Source of the DNA: Skermanella stibiiresistens SB22
Lineage (GTDB): Bacteria; Pseudomonadota; Alphaproteobacteria; Azospirillales; Azospirillaceae
Reading direction: 5' to 3'
Length of the DNA: 64,000 bases
Assembly: GCF_000576635.1 (NCBI RefSeq)
Contig: NZ_AVFL01000008.1
Span: 217,820-281,819 of the forward strand
This document shows, in pieces, positions 46,777 through 56,485 of the stretch (positions are counted from its first letter, which is position 1; the number at the start of each line of letters is the position of its first letter). Both the position numbers and the translations under genes were made by a program. A model generated the notes under the pieces. The model had not been told where the DNA came from, searched no databases, and saw nothing but the letters and a program-made list of their open reading frames with translations.

Positions 46777-47259
46777 ATGACTCCACGGATTCGGCACGAC
46801 TTGACCATCGACCTCCAGGACGAGGCCGCGACGGCGGACCTCGCCAGCCGCCTCGGCCGCCTGCTGCGCGCCGGCGACATGGTGGCGCTGCGCGGCGACC
46901 TGGGCGCCGGCAAGACATCCCTGGCCCGCGCGCTGATCCAGTCACTGGGCGACGCGGACGAGGAGGTGCCGAGCCCGACCTTCACGCTGGTGCAGACCTA
47001 CGAGACCCCCGCCGGCCCGGTCTGGCACTTCGACCTCTATCGCCTGGGGGGACCCGACGAGGTGATCGAGCTTGGCTGGGATGACGCCCGCACCGACGGC
47101 ATCGCGGTGGTCGAATGGCCGGACCGGCTCGGCACCCTGATGCCCGACGAGCGGCTCGACATCACCCTGGCGTTCGGCCCCGATCCCACGGCGCGCCGCG
47201 CCACCCTGACCGGCTTCGGCGCTTGGGCTGGCCGCGTCGAAAGCCTGGAGCCGAAGTGA
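46777..47259 (+). CDS. tsaE: tRNA threonylcarbamoyladenosine biosynthesis ATPase TsaE
   Basis: The 160-aa TsaE is the ATPase that drives the TsaBD complex in t6A37 formation. Walker A is GDLGAGKTSLARAL (residues 40-53), and VPSPTFTLVQTYE and HFDLYRL follow as in all family members, with VVEWPDRL near the C-terminus. It overlaps amgK by four bases (GTGA). Its place before amgK-murU is a typical alphaproteobacterial arrangement, and the t6A product is the substrate for MtaB encoded at 41488-42747. Confidence 0.97.
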   Translation: MTPRIRHDLTIDLQDEAATADLASRLGRLLRAGDMVALRGDLGAGKTSLARALIQSLGDADEEVPSPTFTLVQTYETPAGPVWHFDLYRLGGPDEVIELGWDDARTDGIAVVEWPDRLGTLMPDERLDITLAFGPDPTARRATLTGFGAWAGRVESLEPK

Positions 47260-48293
47260 CCCCTCGCGACCAGACCATCACCGATTTCCTCACGTCGGCG
47301 GGTTGGGCCGACGCCCGGCGCGAGCCCCTGGCGGGCGACGCCTCGGTCCGCCGCTATGTGCGCCTGCACCGCGCCGATACCCGCGTGCTCCTGATGGACT
47401 CGCCCAACCCGGCCGAGGACGTGATCCCCTTCGTCACCATCGCTGATCTCCTGCGGGACCTCGGCCTGTCGGCTCCGGAGATCATCGCGGAGCGGGCGGA
47501 GGACGGGTTGCTGCTGATCGAGGACTTCGGCGACGGCACCTTCACGCGCCTGATGGACCAGGGCGCCGATCCCGCCGAACTCTACCGGCTGGCGGTGGAT
47601 GCCCTGATCGCCTTGCGGCGCGGCTTTCGGCCGGAACACGCGGCGGCACTCGACCTACCGTGCTACGACGCGGCGCTGTTCATCGATCAGGTCATGCTGC
47701 TGGCGGACGTCTACGTCCCGGCGGCATTGGGACGCCCCGCCACCGCCGAGGAACGCGAAGCCTTGGAGCGGGCGTGGGAATCGGTCGTTCCGGACGCGGT
47801 CGACCTCGCCACCTCGCTGATGCATCGCGACTACCACGTCGACAACCTGATGCGGCTGGAGGGCCGTGTTGGTGCGGCGGCCTGCGGCCTGCTCGATTTC
47901 CAGAACGCCGGACTGGGCCCGATCAGCTACGATCTGGTATCGCTGCTGGAGGACGCCCGGCGCGACGTTCCCACCGATCTCGCCGCCGCCATGCTCGACC
48001 ACTATCTGGCGGCGTTCCCCGACCTGGATCGCGCCGCCTTCCACCGCTCCTACGCCGTGCTGGGCGCCGTGCGCCACACCCGGATCGTCGCCGTGTTCGC
48101 CCGCTTGTTCCTCCGGGATGGCCGACCGGAATACCTGCGCCACCTGCCCCGCGTCTGGCGCCTGCTCGAGGCTAAGCTGAGCCACCCCGCGCTGGCGCCG
48201 GTCCGCGCGTGGTTCGACGACACCCTGCCGGCATCGGCCCGCGCGCCCCTATTCAACCAGCATTCCAAAGTTTTGAAAGAAAACGAATTATGA
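47256..48293 (+). CDS. amgK: N-acetylmuramate/N-acetylglucosamine kinase AmgK
   Basis: The 345-aa aminoglycoside-phosphotransferase-fold kinase phosphorylates the anomeric hydroxyl of MurNAc in peptidoglycan salvage. The catalytic loop is LMHRDYHVDNLM and the metal-binding LLDFQNAGLGPISYDLVSLLED. The N-terminal half has RRYVRLHRADTRVLLMD. The GTG start at 47256 overlaps tsaE, and the end overlaps murU. Pairing with MurU immediately downstream is what distinguishes it from other APH kinases. Confidence 0.93.
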   Translation: MTPRDQTITDFLTSAGWADARREPLAGDASVRRYVRLHRADTRVLLMDSPNPAEDVIPFVTIADLLRDLGLSAPEIIAERAEDGLLLIEDFGDGTFTRLMDQGADPAELYRLAVDALIALRRGFRPEHAAALDLPCYDAALFIDQVMLLADVYVPAALGRPATAEEREALERAWESVVPDAVDLATSLMHRDYHVDNLMRLEGRVGAAACGLLDFQNAGLGPISYDLVSLLEDARRDVPTDLAAAMLDHYLAAFPDLDRAAFHRSYAVLGAVRHTRIVAVFARLFLRDGRPEYLRHLPRVWRLLEAKLSHPALAPVRAWFDDTLPASARAPLFNQHSKVLKENEL

Positions 48294-49018
48294 CGACCGT
48301 GACCCACGCCATGGTATTGGCAGCCGGGCTTGGCCTGCGCATGCGCCCGCTCACCTTGGAGCGACCCAAGCCGCTGATTTCCGTCGCGGGCAAGCCCATG
48401 CTGGACCACGCGCTCGACCGGGTCGCGGCGGCGGGCATCGAAACGGCTGTCGTCAACACCCACTATAAGGGCGAGATGATCGCGGCCCATCTCGCGGACC
48501 GCCGGTCTCCCCGGATCGTGCTGTCGCCGGAAGCCGACCTGCTGGAGACGGGGGGCGGCATCAAGCGGGCCTTGCCCCAGCTTGGCACAAAGCCATTCCT
48601 GTCGATCAACGCCGATATCCTGTGGCTCGACGGCCCGACGCCCGCGATCGACCGGCTGATCTCCGCCTGGAACCCCGATGCGATGGACGCGCTGTTGCTA
48701 GTCCATCCCGCCGTGGCGGCCTTCGGCTATGACGGCAAGGGCGATTTCCACATGGACCCGCTGGGTCGCCTGACGCGCCGCCGCAGCGGCGAGATCGCCC
48801 CCTTCGTCTTCGCCGGCGTCCAGATCCTCAAGCCGGAACTGTTCAAGGACGCGCCCGAGGGGGCCTTCTCGACCAACCTGATCTGGGATCGCCTGCTCGA
48901 GACCGAACGCCTCTTTGGCATGCGCCACGATGGTCTATGGTTCCATGTCGGAACACCCGACAGCATCGCCGAGGTCAACCAGCGCCTGGAGGAGCGGCCA
49001 TCCCACAGCGAATCCTGA
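48290..49018 (+). CDS. murU: N-acetylmuramate alpha-1-phosphate uridylyltransferase MurU
   Basis: The 242-aa nucleotidyltransferase makes UDP-MurNAc from MurNAc-1-phosphate and UTP, bypassing MurA and conferring fosfomycin tolerance in species that have it. The signature AMVLAAGLGLRMRPLTLERPKPL is at residues 7-29, and SINADILWLDG holds the metal Asp. The ATG overlaps the amgK stop (ATGA). The next gene, addB, starts 102 bases downstream. Confidence 0.93.
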   Translation: MTTVTHAMVLAAGLGLRMRPLTLERPKPLISVAGKPMLDHALDRVAAAGIETAVVNTHYKGEMIAAHLADRRSPRIVLSPEADLLETGGGIKRALPQLGTKPFLSINADILWLDGPTPAIDRLISAWNPDAMDALLLVHPAVAAFGYDGKGDFHMDPLGRLTRRRSGEIAPFVFAGVQILKPELFKDAPEGAFSTNLIWDRLLETERLFGMRHDGLWFHVGTPDSIAEVNQRLEERPSHSES

Positions 49019-49119
49019 GGCATCGCCAGAACACCAGATATGCGGAAGATTTGCGTTCGGCCGTCAAGCTCTAGTATGCTCGTTCCCTGAAGCCTCTGGC
49101 ATCAACAAGCTCGGGAACC

Positions 49120-52110
49120 ATGGCGCAAGTCTACACCATCCCGTCGGGCGTGCCGTTCGTCGACGCGCTGGCCAGCGGCATCCTCGCCCGCGTGGAAGCC
49201 GATGGCGGCCCCTTGGCCCTCGCCAGCTACACCGTCCTGCTGCCGACCCGCCGCGCCTGCCGGACACTCCGCGAGGCGTTCCTGCGCCTGTCGGGCGGGG
49301 CGCCGCAGCTCTTGCCGCGCATGAGCCCGCTCGGCGACATCGACGCGGACGAGCTGAGCCTCGCGATCGAGGAGATCCCCGGTTTGGCCGGCGCGCTCGA
49401 CCTGCCACCCGCCTTGTCCAGCCTGCGCCGGCAACTGCTGCTGGGCCGCGCCATCCTGGCGAAGGAGGGCAAGACCATTACCGCCGACCAGGCGGCGCGG
49501 CTCGCTGCGGACTTGGCCCGTCTGCTCGACCAGGTGCAGACCGAGGGCGTCGCCTTCGACAAGCTGGAAAGCCTGGTGCCCGAGGAATACGCCCAGCACT
49601 GGCAGATCACGCTGGAATTCCTGAAGATCCTGACCCACGTCTGGCCGACCATCCTGGAGGTGGAAGGCGCCATCGACGCCGCCGAGCGGCGCAACCGGGT
49701 CCTCAAGGCGCAGGCCGACGCGTGGCGCGCCAACCCCCCCACCGGCCCGGTGATCGCCGCCGGTTCGACCGGCACCATCCCGGCGACCGCCGACCTTCTG
49801 GCCGTCGTGGCGACGATGCCCAATGGCTGCGTCGTGCTGCCCGGCCTCGATACCGGAATGGACGAGACGAGTTGGCAAGCGGCGGCGCTGGATGACGGCC
49901 ACCCCCAGCACGGCCTCGCCAGCCTGCTGAACAAACTCGACCTGCCGCGCGACCGCGTCCGTGCCTGGGACAGTCCGCTGACACCCAACAACAGCGCCCG
50001 GACGACGTTTCTCAGCGAGACCATGCGGCCCGCCGCCACCACCGAGGCGTGGCGGGAGTTGGAGACGGTGGAGGAGCGGGCGCTCGACAACATCGTCCGG
50101 ATCGACTGCCCAAGCTCGCAGGAGGAGGCCGCCGTCATCGCCCTGATGATGCGCCAGACCCTGGAGAACCCCGGCCAGACCGCCGCCTTGGTGACGCCGG
50201 ACCGCAACTTGGCCCGCCGCGTCGCGACCGCGCTTGAACGCTGGGACATCGCGGTCGATGATTCGGGCGGACGCCCGTTGGCGGATACCGCCGTCGGGAC
50301 CTATCTGCGCCTGACCGCCGCCTGCGCGGTGGAACGCGCCGACCCGCTGCCCCTGCTGGCGGTGCTGAAGCACCCGCTGGCGGGCGGCGGGCTCAACCCG
50401 CTGTGGTTCCGCACCCAGGCGCGCGACCTGGAGCGCGCCGTCCTGCGCGGCCCCCGTCCGGCACCGGGCTTCCGGGGCCTGCTGAGAGCGCTGGAGGATG
50501 CCGAGAACAACCGGTTCGACCGGGGTGGCGACACCCGGGCTGAGCTGATCCAGTATGTCGAGCATCTGCACGCCGTCGCGGCCCCCTTCTTCGACGCCAT
50601 GGAGGCGCCGGATCCCCAGCCTCCGGCCGAGTGGCTGACCCTGCATGTCGCCTTCGCCGAGCATCTGGCGGCCAGCGACGATCTGTCCGGCCCCGACCGG
50701 CTGTGGCGCCAAGAGGACGGCGAGGCCGCCGCCAGCTTCGTCAACGAGTTGCGGCAAGCCGCCGGGGACTTCCCGCCGATCCCGGCGTCCCAATACCCGG
50801 CCTTCCTCGAAGCGCTGATGGCGGCCCACGTGGTCCGCCCGCGCTATGGCCGGCACCCGCGGCTGAGCATCTTGGGCCTGCTGGAAGCCCGCCTCCAGAA
50901 CGCCGACCTGATGATCCTGGGGGGTCTCAATGAGGGCACGTGGCCGCCCGACGCCGCCACCGATCCTTGGCTGTCGCGCCCGATGCGGAAGGCCTTTGGC
51001 CTGCCCGTGCCGGAGCGCCAGGTCGGCGTGGCGGCGCACGACTTCGTCCAAGCGGCGGGCGGCGCCCGCGTCGTGCTGTCCAGGGCGGAGCGGGTCGACG
51101 GCACGCCGACCGTGCCGTCGCGCTGGCTGCTGCGGCTCGATACCGTGCTGCGCGGCCTGGGCCTGGACGGCAGGATCGACATGGAGACGGAGCAGTGGCT
51201 GTCCTGGGTCGAGCAGTTGGACCGGCCGGACGAGGTCCGCCCCTGGTCGGCGCCGGAGCCGCGCCCTCCCCTGTCCGCCCGCCCCCGCACGCTGTCGGTG
51301 ACCGAGATCGAGACGTGGATGCGCGATCCCTACGCGATCTACGCCCGCCGCATCCTGAAGCTGGAGGCGCTGGAGCCGATCGCCGCCGATCCCGGCGCCG
51401 CCGAACGGGGCCAGTTCATCCACCAGGCGTTGGACGCCTTCACCAAGGCCCATCCCGACGCCCTGCCCAGCGACGCCGTCGGCAAGCTGACGGAGGTCGG
51501 ACGGGCGACGTTCGGCAAGCTGCTGAGCCAGCCAGAGGTTTGGGCTTTCTGGTGGCCGCGCTTCGAGCGGGTCGCCGCGTGGTTCATCCAGTTCGAGCGG
51601 GAACGGCGGAAGACGATCCGGCCCCTGGCGACCGAGATCAAGGGCAAGTTGGCGCTGGACGGTCCCGCCGGTCCTTTCGAGCTGCGCGCCAAGGCCGACA
51701 GGATCGACAAGCTGCCGGACGGCGGCTTGGCGATCATCGACTACAAGACCGGCACTCCCCCCTCCGGCGTGGAGGTGGCCCTGGGCTTCGCGCCGCAATT
51801 GCCGCTGGAGGCCGTCATGGCGGCGGTTGGCGGGTTCGACACCGTGGACGCGGCGCCGGTCGGCGGCCTGTCGTTCTGGAAGCTGTCGGGCGGCGAGCCG
51901 GCCGGTGCCGAGATCGCCGTCAAGGGCGACCTCGCCCTGCTGGCGGAACAGGCGCGCTCGGGCCTGCTCGACCTGATCCGAACCTTCGACGATCCCGCCA
52001 CACCCTACCGCTCGCGCCCGCGTCCGGACTGGGCGCCGCGTTACACCGACTACGGCCATCTGGCCCGGGTCCAGGAATGGTCCGCCGGCGGCGGCGAACC
52101 CGTGGAATGA
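49120..52110 (+). CDS. addB: Double-strand break repair protein AddB
   Basis: The 996-aa alphaproteobacterial AddB has an N-terminal inactive helicase-like region (TVLLPTRRACRTLREAFLRL, without a GKT P-loop) and a C-terminal RecB-type nuclease with LAIIDYKTGTPP (Asp and the DYK motif). SVTEIETWMRDPYAIYARRILKLE is typical. With AddA it forms the nuclease-helicase that resects DNA ends for RecA loading. The clustered iron-sulfur cysteines of Firmicute AddB are not evident. The spacing to addA is ten bases. Confidence 0.96.
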   Translation: MAQVYTIPSGVPFVDALASGILARVEADGGPLALASYTVLLPTRRACRTLREAFLRLSGGAPQLLPRMSPLGDIDADELSLAIEEIPGLAGALDLPPALSSLRRQLLLGRAILAKEGKTITADQAARLAADLARLLDQVQTEGVAFDKLESLVPEEYAQHWQITLEFLKILTHVWPTILEVEGAIDAAERRNRVLKAQADAWRANPPTGPVIAAGSTGTIPATADLLAVVATMPNGCVVLPGLDTGMDETSWQAAALDDGHPQHGLASLLNKLDLPRDRVRAWDSPLTPNNSARTTFLSETMRPAATTEAWRELETVEERALDNIVRIDCPSSQEEAAVIALMMRQTLENPGQTAALVTPDRNLARRVATALERWDIAVDDSGGRPLADTAVGTYLRLTAACAVERADPLPLLAVLKHPLAGGGLNPLWFRTQARDLERAVLRGPRPAPGFRGLLRALEDAENNRFDRGGDTRAELIQYVEHLHAVAAPFFDAMEAPDPQPPAEWLTLHVAFAEHLAASDDLSGPDRLWRQEDGEAAASFVNELRQAAGDFPPIPASQYPAFLEALMAAHVVRPRYGRHPRLSILGLLEARLQNADLMILGGLNEGTWPPDAATDPWLSRPMRKAFGLPVPERQVGVAAHDFVQAAGGARVVLSRAERVDGTPTVPSRWLLRLDTVLRGLGLDGRIDMETEQWLSWVEQLDRPDEVRPWSAPEPRPPLSARPRTLSVTEIETWMRDPYAIYARRILKLEALEPIAADPGAAERGQFIHQALDAFTKAHPDALPSDAVGKLTEVGRATFGKLLSQPEVWAFWWPRFERVAAWFIQFERERRKTIRPLATEIKGKLALDGPAGPFELRAKADRIDKLPDGGLAIIDYKTGTPPSGVEVALGFAPQLPLEAVMAAVGGFDTVDAAPVGGLSFWKLSGGEPAGAEIAVKGDLALLAEQARSGLLDLIRTFDDPATPYRSRPRPDWAPRYTDYGHLARVQEWSAGGGEPVE

Positions 52111-52120
52111 GTGCGAAGCC

Positions 52121-55100
52121 ATGAACGTCGTCGAACTCCCGTCACGGCAGATGGATCCCAACGTCAAGCAGCGCCGCGCCTCCGATCCGGACTGTTCCGT
52201 CTGGGTGGGCGCCTCGGCGGGCACCGGCAAGACCAAGGTGCTGACCGACCGCGTGCTGCGCCTGATGCTGGCGGGGACCAAGCCGGCGCGCATCCTGTGC
52301 CTGACCTTCACCAAGGCCGCCGCGGCGGAGATGTCGATCCGCATCAACAACACGCTGGCCCAGTGGGCGACGCTGAGCGACGCGCGGTTGGAGGACCGGC
52401 TGGCCGATCTGACCGGCGCCCGCCCCGACGGCGACATGCGGACCCGCGCCCGCCGGCTGTTCGCCCAGGTGGTGGACTGCCCGGGCGGCATGAAGATCCA
52501 GACGATCCACGCCTTCTGCCAATCGCTGCTGCGGCGCTTTCCGCTGGAGGCGGACTTGGCGCCCCAATTCGACGTGATGGACGAGCGCACCGCGGACGAG
52601 TTGCTGGCCGCCGCGCGCGACACCGTGCTGGCGCGCTCGCGCTTCGAGCCGGAAAGCGACCTTGGCAAGGCCATCGCCCGGCTGACCCGCGACATCCAGC
52701 AGGATGATTTCGGCGACATCCTCAAGTCGGTGGCGATGGAGCGTGGCCGCATCCGCCGCATCATCGACCGGCAGGGCGGCTTGGACGCCACCATCGCGGC
52801 CGTCTTCGGCCAGTTGGGCGTTCCGCCCGGCGCCGACGAGGCGTCGATCCTGGAACGCGCCTGCCGCGAGGACGTGTGCGATGTTCCCGCGTTGCGCGAC
52901 GCCTGCCGGGCGCTGTCCAGCGGCGGCGACAAGGACCAGGAGCGCGGCCTCGGCGTCCAGGCATGGCTCGACGCCGCCGAGGACCGCGTCGAGCGGTTCC
53001 AGGATTACGCCCGGCATTTCCTGACGGCGGAGGGCGCTCCCCGCAAGACGCTGCTGACCAAGAAGCCGTCGACCACCTTTCCGGCGGCGTTGCCCGCCCT
53101 GATGGCCGAGGCGGAGCGCCTGTGCGAGGTGCTGGACCGCGTCAAGTCGGCGGGCGTCGCCAACGCCACCGCGGCGCTGCTGGTGCTGGCCGAGTCGCTG
53201 ATCGAGACCTACGCCAAGCTGAAGTCCGATCGCTCCAGGCTGGACTATGACGACCTGATCCTGGCAGCCCAGCATCTGCTGACCAAGCCGGGCGTGGCGC
53301 CCTGGGTGCTGTTCAAGCTGGACGGCGGGCTCGATCACATCCTGATCGACGAGGCGCAGGACACCAACCCCGAGCAGTGGCAGGTCGTGGCGGCGCTGGC
53401 GGAGGAGTTCTTCGCCGGCATGGCCGGTGCCGACAGGTCTCGGACGCTGTTCGCGGTGGGGGACGAGAAGCAGTCGATCTACAGCTTCCAGCGGGCCGAC
53501 CCGGCCGAGTTCACCCGCATGCGCGGCCATTTCCAGGAGCGGGTCCAGATCGCCGCCGGACGCTGGGAGAAGATCGATTTGGAGATCTCCTTCCGGTCGA
53601 CCGCCGCCGTGCTGGACGCGGTCGACGCCGTCTTCGCGCTCCAGACCGCCCGCGATGGCGTGGCGTTCGAGGCCACGACCACCATTCATCACGTCGCGTT
53701 CCGCCGGGGTCATGCCGGGCTGGTCGAGCTATGGCCGCCGGTCGCCCCGACCGAGCGGGAAGCCCCGGCACCCTGGGAGCCGCCGCTGACGCGCCAGCGC
53801 ACCGACAGCCCGCCCGCCCGGCTGGCGGCGGTGATCGCCGACACCATCCGCGACTGGCTGGCGCGCGGCGAGGAGCTTCCCGCCCGCGGCCGGGCGATCC
53901 GGCCCGGTGACGTGATGGTGCTGGTCCGCCGCCGCACCGGCTTCGTCGAGGAACTGGTGCGCGCGCTGAAGGAGCGCGCCGTGCCGGTCGCCGGTGTCGA
54001 CCGCATGGTCCTGACCCAGCAGCTTGGCATCATGGATCTGATGGCGCTGGCGAATTTCCTGCTGCTGCCGCAGGACGACCTGACCCTGGCGACCATCCTG
54101 AAGAGCCCGCTGATCGGATTGTCGGAAGAACAGCTGTTCGACATCGCCCATGGTCGGCGCGGCCATCTGTGGGACGCGCTGCGCCAACGGGCGGAAAGCG
54201 ACCTGCTGTTCCGGCCGGCCCGCGATTATCTGCGCGCCCTCCAGAACGAGACGGACTTCATCCGGCCGTTCGAGCTGTTCGCCCGCGTGCTCAGCGCCCC
54301 CTGCCCCGCCGACGCGGTCAGTGGCCGGCGCGCCATCCTCAAACGGCTGGGTCCCGACGCGCAGGACCCGCTGGACGAGTTCCTGTCGGCCTGCCTGGCT
54401 TTCGAGCGTGGCCATCCGCCCTCGCTCCAGGCCTTCCTGCACTGGCTGGGCGCCAGCGAGGCCGAGATCAAGCGCGAGCTGGAACAGGGAAGCGACCGGG
54501 TCCGGATCATGACGGTCCACGGCTCTAAGGGCTTGCAGGCTCCGATCGTCTTCCTGCCGGACAGCATGGGGGTGCCGAACCAGAGCCCGCGCATCCTATG
54601 GCCCGAACGTGCCGACGGCGTGCCTCTGTTCGCCCCGCGCCGCGCCCAGGAGGACGCCTCGTGTGGCAGGGCCAGGGCGCTGGCCGACCAAAGGCGCGAT
54701 CAGGAATACCGCCGCCTCCTCTATGTCGCGCTGACCCGCGCCGAGGATCGCCTGTATATCTGCGGCTGGCAGGGTAAGCGCGACCCAGCCGACGCCTGCT
54801 GGTACAGGCTGGCGGAACAGGCGATGCGCGAGATCGCCGAGCCATGCGACTTCGATTTCCGCGCGATCTCGCCACAGGACGGCTGGACCGGCGAGGGTTG
54901 GCGTCTGCGCGGGCCCCAGACGGTGCCGGCCAAGGACGACCATCGCGACACGGACTTCGGCGTGGCCGCGACGCCGCTGCCCGGCTGGGCCCGCGCGGCC
55001 GCCCCGGAGGAGCCGACACCATCACGTCCGCTGACGCCGTCGCGGCCCGAGGAGGCGGAACCCGCCGTGCGCTCGCCGCTGGGTAACGACGATGGCGCGC

Positions 55101-55591
55101 GCTTCCTGCGCGGCACGCTGATCCACCGGCTGTTGCAGACCCTGCCGGACCTGGAGCCCGCGTCGCGGGAGGCGGCTTGCCGCCGGTTCCTGGCGCGCCC
55201 CGCCCATAACCTGACCGTCGAGGGGCAGGAGATGATCACGGCGGAAACCCTGGCGGTCCTGTCCGATCCAACCTTCGCCCCGCTGTTCGGTCCAGGAAGC
55301 AAGGCCGAGGTGCCGGTCGTCGGCTTGGTGTCGAGCCGGGCGCTGTCCGGTCAGATCGACCGGTTGCTGGTGACGGACAAGGAGGTCTGGATCGTCGACT
55401 ACAAGACCAACCGTCCACCGCCCTTGGTCGAAAGCCAGGTCTCCCCAGTCTATCTGCGCCAGATGGCTGCCTACCGGGCGGCGCTGGCGGAGATCTACCC
55501 CGACAGGCCGATCCATTGCCTTCTGCTGTGGACCGATGGACCGCGGCTGATGCCGCTGTCCCCCGGTTTGCTGGACGGCCACGCGCCATGA
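52121..55591 (+). CDS. addA: Double-strand break repair helicase AddA
   Basis: The 1156-aa UvrD-like helicase-nuclease pairs with AddB. Walker A is WVGASAGTGKTKVLTDRVLR, motif II is LIDEAQDTNPEQW, motif III VGDEKQSIYSFQRADP, motif V MTVHGSKGLQAPIVFLPD, and motif VI RRLLYVALTRAEDRLYI. The C-terminal nuclease has VWIVDYKTNRPP. It unwinds and degrades duplex ends until a Chi-like site. Length is normal, and there is no sign of damage. Confidence 0.97.
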   Translation: MNVVELPSRQMDPNVKQRRASDPDCSVWVGASAGTGKTKVLTDRVLRLMLAGTKPARILCLTFTKAAAAEMSIRINNTLAQWATLSDARLEDRLADLTGARPDGDMRTRARRLFAQVVDCPGGMKIQTIHAFCQSLLRRFPLEADLAPQFDVMDERTADELLAAARDTVLARSRFEPESDLGKAIARLTRDIQQDDFGDILKSVAMERGRIRRIIDRQGGLDATIAAVFGQLGVPPGADEASILERACREDVCDVPALRDACRALSSGGDKDQERGLGVQAWLDAAEDRVERFQDYARHFLTAEGAPRKTLLTKKPSTTFPAALPALMAEAERLCEVLDRVKSAGVANATAALLVLAESLIETYAKLKSDRSRLDYDDLILAAQHLLTKPGVAPWVLFKLDGGLDHILIDEAQDTNPEQWQVVAALAEEFFAGMAGADRSRTLFAVGDEKQSIYSFQRADPAEFTRMRGHFQERVQIAAGRWEKIDLEISFRSTAAVLDAVDAVFALQTARDGVAFEATTTIHHVAFRRGHAGLVELWPPVAPTEREAPAPWEPPLTRQRTDSPPARLAAVIADTIRDWLARGEELPARGRAIRPGDVMVLVRRRTGFVEELVRALKERAVPVAGVDRMVLTQQLGIMDLMALANFLLLPQDDLTLATILKSPLIGLSEEQLFDIAHGRRGHLWDALRQRAESDLLFRPARDYLRALQNETDFIRPFELFARVLSAPCPADAVSGRRAILKRLGPDAQDPLDEFLSACLAFERGHPPSLQAFLHWLGASEAEIKRELEQGSDRVRIMTVHGSKGLQAPIVFLPDSMGVPNQSPRILWPERADGVPLFAPRRAQEDASCGRARALADQRRDQEYRRLLYVALTRAEDRLYICGWQGKRDPADACWYRLAEQAMREIAEPCDFDFRAISPQDGWTGEGWRLRGPQTVPAKDDHRDTDFGVAATPLPGWARAAAPEEPTPSRPLTPSRPEEAEPAVRSPLGNDDGARFLRGTLIHRLLQTLPDLEPASREAACRRFLARPAHNLTVEGQEMITAETLAVLSDPTFAPLFGPGSKAEVPVVGLVSSRALSGQIDRLLVTDKEVWIVDYKTNRPPPLVESQVSPVYLRQMAAYRAALAEIYPDRPIHCLLLWTDGPRLMPLSPGLLDGHAP

Positions 55592-55706
55592 GGCACCGGT
55601 TTTCGAAATCGGCACTTCAGGGTGATCCAGTCCATCAGGTTTCACAGTGACAGACGTCACGCCCAAGGGGCATTCCACACATGCGGAATTGGTGAACACC
55701 CCGCTC

Positions 55707-55736
55707 CTTGACCGAGGGTATCGGCCGCCCCTACAT
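55707..55736 (+). promoter_or_regulatory. Possible RpoH (sigma32)-type promoter of trxA
   Basis: CTTGAC (55707-55712), 17 bases, then CCTACAT (55730-55736) resembles the alphaproteobacterial RpoH consensus CTTGAC-N17-CCTATNT with one mismatch in the -10. Read as sigma70 it would be TTGACC-N18-TACATT, a poorer match. It lies about 78 bases before the trxA ATG. A dyad GTGAC-N4-GTCAC is at 55647-55660. Confidence 0.45.
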
Positions 55737-55813
55737 TTCAACCAACACCCGAGGTGCCGCCCTCATCCCTGCCGGATGAGTGGCCGCCGCACCGGATAAG
55801 TAGATGAGGTATC

Positions 55814-56137
55814 ATGAGCACCACCACCAAGATCACGGACGCGAGCTTCGACTCCGACGTCCTCAAGGCGACTGGCCCCGTCCTGGTCGATTTCTGGGCT
55901 GAATGGTGCGGTCCCTGCAAGATGATCGCTCCGGCGCTCGAGGATCTCGCCGCCCAGTACGGCGAGAAGGTCACCGTCGCCAAGCTGAACATCGACGAGA
56001 ACCCCAAGACCCCCGGCCAGTTCGGCGTCCGCGGCATCCCGACGCTGATGCTGTTCAAGGATGGCAAGGTCGCCGCCACCAAGATCGGCGCCCTGCCGAA
56101 GGGCGCGCTGTTCCAGTGGGTCGATTCGGTCCTTTGA
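55814..56137 (+). CDS. trxA: Thioredoxin
   Basis: The 107-aa thioredoxin has the redox-active WCGPC (Cys32, Cys35) in [21 protein letters not shown], and the cis-proline loop [13 protein letters not shown]. It reduces disulfides in cytoplasmic enzymes and is itself reduced by thioredoxin reductase, which is not in the window. It is a monocistronic unit, with a promoter-bearing 222-base region upstream and a hairpin downstream. Confidence 0.97.
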   Translation: MSTTTKITDASFDSDVLKATGPVLVDFWAEWCGPCKMIAPALEDLAAQYGEKVTVAKLNIDENPKTPGQFGVRGIPTLMLFKDGKVAATKIGALPKGALFQWVDSVL

Positions 56138-56150
56138 GCCGAGTCCCCGC

Positions 56151-56179
56151 GCCGCCCGGCTTTCTCACGGCCGGGCGGC
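56151..56179 (+). terminator. trxA terminator hairpin
   Basis: GCCGCCCGGC (56151-56160) and GCCGGGCGGC (56170-56179) form a perfect 10-bp GC-only stem with a 9-base loop, 13 bases after the trxA stop. No U tract follows, as is common in high-GC alphaproteobacteria. Confidence 0.6.
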
Positions 56180-56389
56180 CGCTGACGCTCCGACACATAC
56201 CATTCGATACGCCACCGGCCACCGGCCCTTTTCGGGCCGATGACGGGGTCCAGCGCCTTGAGGGCGCCTTGCCAGGAGCCCAACACCACCGACACACCTA
56301 TCCTCCAGGTTGATGGTTCCCCACGACCAGTGTTCCAAAAGGCTGGTTGCGGCAATTTTCGCCGCGTTGCGGAATCTCCCTAGAAACTC

Positions 56390-56419
56390 TGGTCAATGCC
56401 GGAAAAATCGGGTCATAAT
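56390..56419 (+). promoter_or_regulatory. Possible promoter of the ATP-grasp/alpha-E operon
   Basis: TGGTCA (56390-56395), 18 bases, CATAAT (56414-56419) sits about 65 bases before the GTG start at 56486. The -35 match is 4 of 6 and the -10 is good. Confidence 0.35.
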
Positions 56420-56485
56420 CTCGGAACAACAGCTCGGCTGCGGGCCTTTTCCCCGTTGCGTGCATTCAAGCCCCGAGGAACAAGC

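Larger units (their letters stand above)
56138..56485. other. 348-base intergenic region with several hairpins
   Basis: It separates trxA from the ATP-grasp gene. It contains the trxA terminator hairpin (listed), a small hairpin CGGCCC/GGGCCG with a 5-base loop at 56223-56239, AGCGCC/GGCGCT-like pairing near 56255-56272, and GCGGC/GCCGC around 56350-56366, then a possible promoter (listed). Minus-strand frames here look like noise. I see no gene. Confidence 0.55.

Noticed and set aside
49102..52932. Very long minus-strand open frame (about 1276 codons) opposite addB
   Set aside because: It mirrors the addB codon pattern and has an R/Q/G-rich composition without any recognisable domain; it is a high-GC antisense shadow.
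55738..56355. Minus-strand frame across trxA with a WRIEWYVSERQR-like segment
   Set aside because: It opposes trxA and the terminator region; no family is recognised and composition suggests chance.
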